NCBI GenBank assembly: GCA_012837655.1
Contig: DUQT01000074.1
Coordinates: forward strand, 1-9,846
DNA length: 9,846 nucleotides
Direction of reading: 5' to 3'
Source of the DNA: Actinomyces sp.
GTDB taxonomy: Bacteria; Actinomycetota; Actinomycetes; Actinomycetales; Actinomycetaceae
A program made the translations under genes and the position numbers. Below, piece by piece: positions 4,988 through 9,846 of the stretch. The notes under the pieces were generated by a model. That model worked only from the letters and a program-made list of their open reading frames with translations, was not told where the DNA came from and did not search any database. The first letter of the stretch is position 1. Every line of letters starts with the position of its first letter.

Positions 4988-6088
4988 ATGGCTAACCACT
5001 CAGAACGATCAGACAGGTACACAGCCCACTTGGTCTTACTGTCTCTGATCGGTTTCACTGTAGCGGCAATCGCTTCTTTGACGTTGCTTGAACAGATGTG
5101 GCCTACCGTATCTGCATTCCTTGCGAATCCGCAGACTTTATTGAAAAGTTCAATGAGTGTTGACTCACCGGCCATTTCTGTAACCGTTGCAGTATTAAGC
5201 CTGTTGGTTACAGCTGTTTCAATCTGGAGTATTGGTTCACTTCTAGTTGCAGAAGTTGCAGTGAGGATTGCACGCAAACGTGAAGTTCCGATCGAGGTCA
5301 CCACCAAAGCTCTCAAGCTTGTTAGCCCGCTTGCCAGGCCACTGGTACGCAAGCGCCTAGCATCAGTTGCTTTAACTACCGCGATTCTAGGGGCGGGAGC
5401 TCCCGCTTTCGCAGCCCCTGCAACGGAGATCCCATCGGATCTGGGATGGCATTCAACTACTACTGTCGTAAACGTGCCACAAGGTGCCGGGGATACTCAA
5501 GGTCAATCCAACACTAACCCCAACCATCCACAGGCAAATTCGCAGGCACAAACCGAGGGTCCACAGCCCCACAGCGAGAGTTCACCGACCCAAACCGAAA
5601 ACTCGCGGTCTCAAGGCGAGAGTCCACAGGAACAAGCCGAGAGTTCACGGACCAAAAGCGAAAGATCCGGGCCTCAAAACGAGACTTCGCCGACCAAAGG
5701 TTCTTCTAGCACTGGCGAGGAAGGCTCGCAGGCGAAGAAATCGACCTCCGAATCAACAACGGGCAAGGGCGTAATTTCCGAAGACCTAACCCTTAAAGGA
5801 TCGGCAACCGAGAAAACTGCTTCTCCTCAGACCTCCGCTCAACCTGCTGTGCCTCAAAGTCAATCCAGCGTTAAACAAAATCAATCCACCGCGCCCCAGA
5901 ATGTCACGCAGTACGTCGTCAAGGAAGGCGATTCGCTGTGGTCCATTGCGGCCCGCCACTTGGGCGTTACAGATCCTGCGGTTATCAGCCAGGGCTGGCA
6001 CGAAATCTACGAACTCAACAAGGACTCAATCGGAGAGTCCCCTAACCTCATCCACCCCGGCACGGTCTTGAACCTGCCCCAAGATTAG
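4988..6088 (+). CDS. LysM-domain membrane/secreted protein
   Basis: A 366-residue protein. Two membrane spans lie at about 14-34 and 62-90, then a basic loop (94-123, rich in Lys/Arg) and a third, signal-peptide-like segment (124-142) ending in Ala-Phe-Ala, a signal peptidase I type site after residue 142. Then comes a Ser/Gln/Thr/Glu-rich linker (about 165-305) containing seven 7-residue repeats, and a C-terminal LysM domain (about 307-364: YVVKEGDSLWSIAARHLG, NLIHPGTVLNLP). LysM binds N-acetylglucosamine-containing glycan, so the C-terminus should sit on the cell-wall side. This agrees with the topology implied by the basic loop. ATG at 4988, with GGAG 8 bases upstream. The Rv3235-family gene follows after 8 bp with its ribosome site across the stop. 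If the third segment is cleaved, a soluble LysM ectodomain would be released. Confidence 0.88.
   Translation: MANHSERSDRYTAHLVLLSLIGFTVAAIASLTLLEQMWPTVSAFLANPQTLLKSSMSVDSPAISVTVAVLSLLVTAVSIWSIGSLLVAEVAVRIARKREVPIEVTTKALKLVSPLARPLVRKRLASVALTTAILGAGAPAFAAPATEIPSDLGWHSTTTVVNVPQGAGDTQGQSNTNPNHPQANSQAQTEGPQPHSESSPTQTENSRSQGESPQEQAESSRTKSERSGPQNETSPTKGSSSTGEEGSQAKKSTSESTTGKGVISEDLTLKGSATEKTASPQTSAQPAVPQSQSSVKQNQSTAPQNVTQYVVKEGDSLWSIAARHLGVTDPAVISQGWHEIYELNKDSIGESPNLIHPGTVLNLPQD
5550..5696 (+). repeat. Seven 21-bp tandem repeats coding a Q-x-E heptapeptide
   Basis: Seven contiguous degenerate 21-bp units, each starting near AAACCGAG or AAGGCGAG. In frame they give seven-residue units at protein residues 188-236: QTEGPQP, HSESSPT, QTENSRS, QGESPQE, QAESSRT, KSERSGP and QNETSPT. 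Glu at the third place is in all seven and Ser is common at the fourth and fifth. The unit is a multiple of three, so gain or loss of copies keeps the frame. Confidence 0.85.
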
Positions 6089-6096
6089 GAAATCCA

Positions 6097-6750
6097 ATGT
6101 CTACAGCAATAGCAACCGCCCCGCGCACACTTGAACCGCAACTGGAAGTAATCCCCCAGACGCAGCGCCAAACGTTTAACGCGTCCCAACGCAACCGTGC
6201 ACAGGGACAGTTTGCAAATTCAGCGGCAACAACCGAAGGCACAACCACCGCGCAAGCAACCGCAGTGGGCGTAGGAACAAAGACGCACCCGCGGGTCCCC
6301 CTGTCCGGTGCGCTTCCGAAGTTACCGAAAGTCCAGCGCCACTGGTCGATGATTGATGCTTCGTGGGATTACTCAAATGAGAGCCTCCCCCGCACCCCAA
6401 AGGTCGAAACTGTAGACATACTTCCCGACCCGACGAAATGGGGAAGGTCAATAGCACTCGCAGTTGTGGAAACACTCTCAGGCCAGCGCTACCCCACCCA
6501 GTTAGAAAGATGGGTGACGCCCGACCTGTACGAAGCCATCGAACGCCGCGTTGCCCTAGCTGAACGCCTCGACGGCCCCGCAAATCGCACTCCACGAGCA
6601 AAAGCACTCTCGTCCAGAACGTGCCACGTGAACGACCAGGTTGCTGAAACAACGCACGTGATCACACAGGGACAGCAGGTGCGCGCAGTCTCAGTGCGGT
6701 TAGAAGCGCGCCGCCGCCAATGGATGGCGACGGCGCTAGAAATCCTCTAA
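6097..6750 (+). CDS. Rv3235-family protein
   Basis: A 217-residue protein of the actinobacterial family named after M. tuberculosis Rv3235 (I believe DUF6459); function unknown. The first 66 residues are low-complexity (Thr/Ala/Gln-rich). The conserved domain starts near residue 112: WGRSIALAVVETLSGQRYPT (115-134) followed by QLERWVTPDLYEAIERR, then a basic linker, then LSSRTCHVND (171-180), QQVRAVSVRLEAR (193-205) and the typical ending RQWMATALEIL. The pattern of a helix with the Leu-x-Gly-x-Arg motif and a closing beta sheet matches the family. No signal peptide or membrane span is seen, so it is probably cytoplasmic. ATG at 6097 with AGGA over the LysM stop codon means coupled translation. 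It ends 10 bp from the end of the convergent secA gene, as expected for a locus where Rv3235 and secA are neighbours. Confidence 0.9.
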   Translation: MSTAIATAPRTLEPQLEVIPQTQRQTFNASQRNRAQGQFANSAATTEGTTTAQATAVGVGTKTHPRVPLSGALPKLPKVQRHWSMIDASWDYSNESLPRTPKVETVDILPDPTKWGRSIALAVVETLSGQRYPTQLERWVTPDLYEAIERRVALAERLDGPANRTPRAKALSSRTCHVNDQVAETTHVITQGQQVRAVSVRLEARRRQWMATALEIL

Positions 6751-6760
6751 ATCTTTCGCT

Positions 6761-9673
6761 TTAGCGACGCTTCTTTTTCTTCGCAGCACGACGCTGAGCC
6801 CGATTCATAGGCTGATTAGCCCCACCACGCTGATTCGAAGACTCTGAAGAACCCTGCGACGCCTGCTGCGAAACCTGCTTAGCGCCAGAACGGGCCTGCT
6901 GACGACGCTGCGCACGATTCTGCTTTGCCGGGCGGAAAGCGGATCCCTCATCAGGAATACCATCCGAATCGCCAGCACCCGCCGGGCCAGACATCTGCAG
7001 CTTGCCCATCTTCGACCTGCCGACGTCACCCATGACCTCGTCGCCCTTCTTACCAGCCGACAGCATGGCAGCCTGGCGAGCAACGTTCGAAGCCTTAGAC
7101 GCGTCAACCTTCAGCTGTTCCTCACGTTGCTTCTGCGCAATCTCAAACTGCCCAGCAAACGAGAACGCCTGCTTGATAGCTTCCTCGCGAATGCGCTCCA
7201 TCATCGAAGTGAACATCTGCGCGCCTTCCGACGCGTACTCGACGAGCGGATCGCGCTGACCCATCGCGCGCAGACCAATACCTTCCTTCAGGTAATCCAT
7301 CTCGTACAGGTGCTCGCGCCACAGGCGGTCAACCGTTGCAAGCACAACGCGACGCTCAAGGTTACGCATGGGCTCCTCACCCAACTGGGCGATAGCTAGC
7401 GGGTTAGCGTTCGTCTGCTTCTCGATCTTGTCGTACTCATTTTCGATGTCCGAAACATACTCGAAAACAAAGTCCTCCGGCGTGACCGATCCGATCCCAC
7501 CTGCGACCTCGACAATTTCATCCGGGTGAATCGTCGCCGGGTAATATTCGCGCAGGGTTTCATACATCTGGTTCAGATCCCACTCACCGTGAGCCTCGGC
7601 AGGCGTGAACTGCTGAACTACCGCCTTGATGAGCTCCTCTCGGAAGAACTTCATCTGCGGGCGCATATCCTCGCCCTCCAAGACGCGGCGACGTTCACCG
7701 TAAACGGATTCACGTTGACCAGTCATGACATCGTCATACTTGAGGACGTTCTTACGAATCTCGAAGTTCCGGCCCTCAACTTGCGCCTGGGCAGACGCAA
7801 TGGACTTCGAAACCATCTTGCCCTCGATCGGCAAATCTTCAGGATAGTTACCCGAAGACATGATCCGCTGCGCCAAACCCGCGTTGAACAGGCGCATTAG
7901 GTCGTCTTCCATCGAGAGGTAGAAACGGGATTCGCCCGGGTCACCCTGACGCCCTGAACGGCCTCGCAACTGGTTATCAATACGACGCGATTCGTGACGT
8001 TCAGTGCCGAGAACGTAAAGGCCACCCAGTTCGACGACTTCGTCATGTTCAGCCGCTACGGCATTGCGCGCGGATTCCATAACCTTGGGCCAAAGCTCGT
8101 TGTATTCTTCGGCGTCCTCTTCGGGATCAAGCCCCTTAGAGGCCATCTCAGCGAGCGCAATGTGCTCAGCGTTTCCGCCAAGCATGATGTCCGTACCACG
8201 ACCAGCCATATTCGTCGCTACGGTTACAGCGCCCTTCCGGCCCGCCATTGCAACAACGGCTGCTTCGCGAGCGTGCTGCTTAGCGTTTAGAACCTCGTGT
8301 GGAACACGGCGTTCCTTCAAGAGCCGCGACACCAGCTCCGACTTCTCAACAGAAGTCGTACCAACCAAGACCGGCTGGCCCTTCTTGTGCCGCTCAACGA
8401 TATCTTCGATTACAGCCTTAATCTTGCCGTTAAAGGTCGGGTAGATCAGGTCCGGCTGATCCTTACGGATCATTGGCTTGTTAGTCGGAATCGGGATAAC
8501 GCCGATGCCGTAGGTTGAAACGAACTCTGCCGCTTCAGTTTCTGCGGTACCCGTCATGCCGGCACGCGAACCCTCCGGGTAGAGGCGGAAGTAGTTCTGC
8601 AGGGTAATTGTAGCCAGAGTTTGATTCTCCGCCTTGATTTCCACGCCTTCCTTGGCTTCAATCGCCTGGTGCATGCCCTCGTTGTAACGACGACCCGGCA
8701 GCACGCGGCCCGTGTGCTCATCGACAATCAGGACTTCGCCGTCCTGCACGATGTAGTCCTTATCGCGCTTGAACAGTTCCTTCGCCTTGATCGCGTTGTT
8801 CAAGAAGCCGATCAGCGGGGTGTGCGCCGCATCGTAAAGGTTGTCAATGCCGAGCTGGTCTTCAATCTTGTCGATACCCGGCTCTAGGATGCCGACCGTG
8901 CGCTTCTTTTCGTCAACCTCGTAGTCTTCCGGCGCGCTAAGCCCCTTAACCAGGCCAGCAAACGCGGTGTACCACTGGTTCGCATCGCCCTGCGCGGGTC
9001 CAGAAATGATCAGCGGTGTACGCGCCTCATCAATCAGGATCGAGTCAACCTCATCGACAATCACGAAGTTATGTCCGCGCTGAACCATGTCTTCGGGCAC
9101 CTGCGCCATGTTGTCACGCAGGTAATCGAAACCAAACTCGTTGTTCGTTCCATACGTGATGTCACAGTCGTACTGCTTGCGGCGCTCCTCCGGGGTTTGC
9201 CCAACCAGGATGCATCCACAGGTCAGCCCCAGAAAACGGAAAATACGACCCATCAGATCAGACTGATACGACGCCAGATAGTCGTTAACCGTGACGACGT
9301 GAACGCCCTTGCCGTCAAGGGCTCGCAGGTAGGACGGCAAAGTTGCGACCAGAGTCTTACCTTCACCAGTCTTCATTTCAGCAATATTTCCCTTGTGGAG
9401 GGCGGCGCCACCAACCACCTGCACGTGGAACGGGCGGAGCCCAAGCACACGGTCAGCTGCCTCGCGGACCGTCGCAAATGCTTCGACCATCAGGTCATCA
9501 AGGGTTTCGCCTTCTTCCAGGCGCTTGCGAAATTCATCGGTCTTGGCCTGGAGCTGCTCATCTGTTAGCTCACGAAAATCATCTTCGAGGGCGTCCACCT
9601 GGTCCGCAATATTTTCTAGTTTGCGTAGGGCCCTGCCCTCACCCATGCGTAAGATCTTGTCGAAAATAGACAC
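6761..9673 (-). CDS. secA: SecA, preprotein translocase motor ATPase
   Basis: SecA binds preproteins and drives them through the SecYEG channel using ATP, at the cytoplasmic membrane. The protein is full length, 970 residues. Motifs in order: Q-motif region RPFHVQVVGG (80-89), Walker A MKTGEGKT (100-107), VNDYLA (129-134), Walker B VDEVD (206-210) with DEARTPLIISG after it, GRGTDI (about residue 490) and QLRGRSGRQGDPGES (about 567-581). The C-terminal region is basic and low-complexity, with NRAQRR at 919-924 and 957-962 and a final KKKKRR. It lacks the Cys-rich zinc-binding tail of Escherichia coli SecA, as is common in actinobacteria, which generally have no canonical SecB. GTG start at 9673, chosen from the usual SIFDKILR beginning and GGAG 4 bases upstream. 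It is likely the housekeeping SecA1-type protein, from its length and the Rv3235 neighbour. Transcribed toward the Rv3235 gene, with no obvious terminator in the 10-bp gap. Confidence 0.98.
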   Translation of the reverse strand: MSIFDKILRMGEGRALRKLENIADQVDALEDDFRELTDEQLQAKTDEFRKRLEEGETLDDLMVEAFATVREAADRVLGLRPFHVQVVGGAALHKGNIAEMKTGEGKTLVATLPSYLRALDGKGVHVVTVNDYLASYQSDLMGRIFRFLGLTCGCILVGQTPEERRKQYDCDITYGTNNEFGFDYLRDNMAQVPEDMVQRGHNFVIVDEVDSILIDEARTPLIISGPAQGDANQWYTAFAGLVKGLSAPEDYEVDEKKRTVGILEPGIDKIEDQLGIDNLYDAAHTPLIGFLNNAIKAKELFKRDKDYIVQDGEVLIVDEHTGRVLPGRRYNEGMHQAIEAKEGVEIKAENQTLATITLQNYFRLYPEGSRAGMTGTAETEAAEFVSTYGIGVIPIPTNKPMIRKDQPDLIYPTFNGKIKAVIEDIVERHKKGQPVLVGTTSVEKSELVSRLLKERRVPHEVLNAKQHAREAAVVAMAGRKGAVTVATNMAGRGTDIMLGGNAEHIALAEMASKGLDPEEDAEEYNELWPKVMESARNAVAAEHDEVVELGGLYVLGTERHESRRIDNQLRGRSGRQGDPGESRFYLSMEDDLMRLFNAGLAQRIMSSGNYPEDLPIEGKMVSKSIASAQAQVEGRNFEIRKNVLKYDDVMTGQRESVYGERRRVLEGEDMRPQMKFFREELIKAVVQQFTPAEAHGEWDLNQMYETLREYYPATIHPDEIVEVAGGIGSVTPEDFVFEYVSDIENEYDKIEKQTNANPLAIAQLGEEPMRNLERRVVLATVDRLWREHLYEMDYLKEGIGLRAMGQRDPLVEYASEGAQMFTSMMERIREEAIKQAFSFAGQFEIAQKQREEQLKVDASKASNVARQAAMLSAGKKGDEVMGDVGRSKMGKLQMSGPAGAGDSDGIPDEGSAFRPAKQNRAQRRQQARSGAKQVSQQASQGSSESSNQRGGANQPMNRAQRRAAKKKKRR

Positions 9674-9704
9674 GACACTCCAAAATCGTTGAAATCAGCG
9701 GAAA

Positions 9705-9733
9705 ATCAAATACTTAACCAAACCCATTGTAAA
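9705..9733 (-). promoter_or_regulatory. Candidate secA promoter
   Basis: On the minus strand, TTTACA (9733-9728, 5 of 6), a 17-base spacer and TTTGAT (9710-9705, 4 of 6). The start would be near 9698, leaving a leader of about 25 bases with the GGAG ribosome site. secA may also be read from further upstream. Confidence 0.45.
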
Positions 9734-9735
9734 CC

Positions 9736-9745
9736 CCCATATGGG
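9736..9745. repeat. Perfect palindrome CCCATATGGG beside the secA -35
   Basis: A 10-bp perfect palindrome 2 bp upstream of the proposed secA -35, within the 173-bp stretch 9674-9846. It may be an operator. A 7-of-8 match to CGAACTGA (minus strand TGAACTGA, 9764-9757) lies 11 bp further upstream. The rest of this stretch holds no recognisable gene end; in related genomes hpf lies upstream of secA, but no HPF sequence is visible here. Confidence 0.35.
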
Positions 9746-9846
9746 CTCGCGCCGATTCAGTTCATTACATTCCAATTTTGGCGGACGAGGGCGGGGCTGG
9801 GGAAAACCTAGGAGAACTCTTGACCTTTCGACGGACACAGCCGTGG

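Noticed and set aside
5550..5696. CRISPR array
   Set aside because: Units are contiguous with no unique spacers, and they code in frame within the LysM linker.
5484..5774. A 96-codon plus-strand frame coding very basic RVHxPKxK-like repeats
   Set aside because: It is the shifted frame of the 21-bp repeats inside the LysM gene; the LysM frame has a start, ribosome site and recognised domains.
6733..6766. Bidirectional terminator between the Rv3235 and secA genes
   Set aside because: Only a 5-bp CGCTA/TAGCG pairing with a long loop and no T-run on either side.
9071..9568. A 165-codon plus-strand frame opposite secA
   Set aside because: The secA frame is certain from its motifs; this is its complement read out of context.
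9705..9846. The end of hpf or another gene at the right edge on the minus strand
   Set aside because: None of the three minus-strand frames gives a recognisable HPF C-terminus; all look like non-coding sequence.

Overview
The window is a stretch of an actinobacterial chromosome. The best evidence is gene order: secA, an Rv3235-family gene, a LysM membrane protein, a small BldC-like helix-turn-helix gene, a double-barrel protein of unknown function and a SAF/ParA-like pair form a recurring actinobacterial cluster, and Rv3235 also lies close to secA1 in Mycobacterium tuberculosis. Base composition looks moderate (mid-50s percent GC by eye), lower than in Streptomyces or Mycobacterium. That suggests a member of the Actinomycetaceae or a similar low-GC actinobacterium; the species cannot be named from this sequence.

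Layout from left to right. (1) Positions 2-1282, plus strand: the C-terminal part of SbcC, a DNA-end-processing ATPase. (2) Positions 3801-1279, minus strand: a three-gene run made of a single-pass SAF-domain (CpaB/RcpC-like) protein, a CpaE-like ParA-superfamily ATPase with a degenerate Walker A, and an unrecognised acidic protein. None of the other Flp/Tad pilus genes is in the window. (3) Positions 3802-3971: a dense divergent control region with a perfect DnaA box, a 17-bp inverted repeat and 10-bp-spaced direct repeats. (4) Positions 3972-4181, plus strand: a 69-residue BldC/excisionase-like DNA-binding protein. (5) Positions 4855-4331, minus strand: a protein with two predicted Sm/SH3-like beta-barrel segments. 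(6) Positions 4988-6750, plus strand: a LysM membrane/secreted protein translationally coupled to an Rv3235-family protein. (7) Positions 9673-6761, minus strand: SecA, full length, with its promoter region at the right edge.

How the parts may work together. SecA is the export motor. The LysM protein has two membrane spans and an internal signal-peptide-like segment, so it probably delivers a peptidoglycan-binding domain to the cell wall. Rv3235-family proteins are uncharacterised but are co-transcribed with it here. The main new observation is that the octamer CGAACTGA occurs upstream of both the helix-turn-helix gene and the LysM operon, as 10-bp-spaced direct repeats at each place. Streptomyces BldC, a similar single-domain protein, binds direct repeats as head-to-tail multimers. 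The inferred model is that the helix-turn-helix protein regulates itself and the LysM-Rv3235 operon. No RNA genes, insertion sequences or CRISPR arrays were seen.
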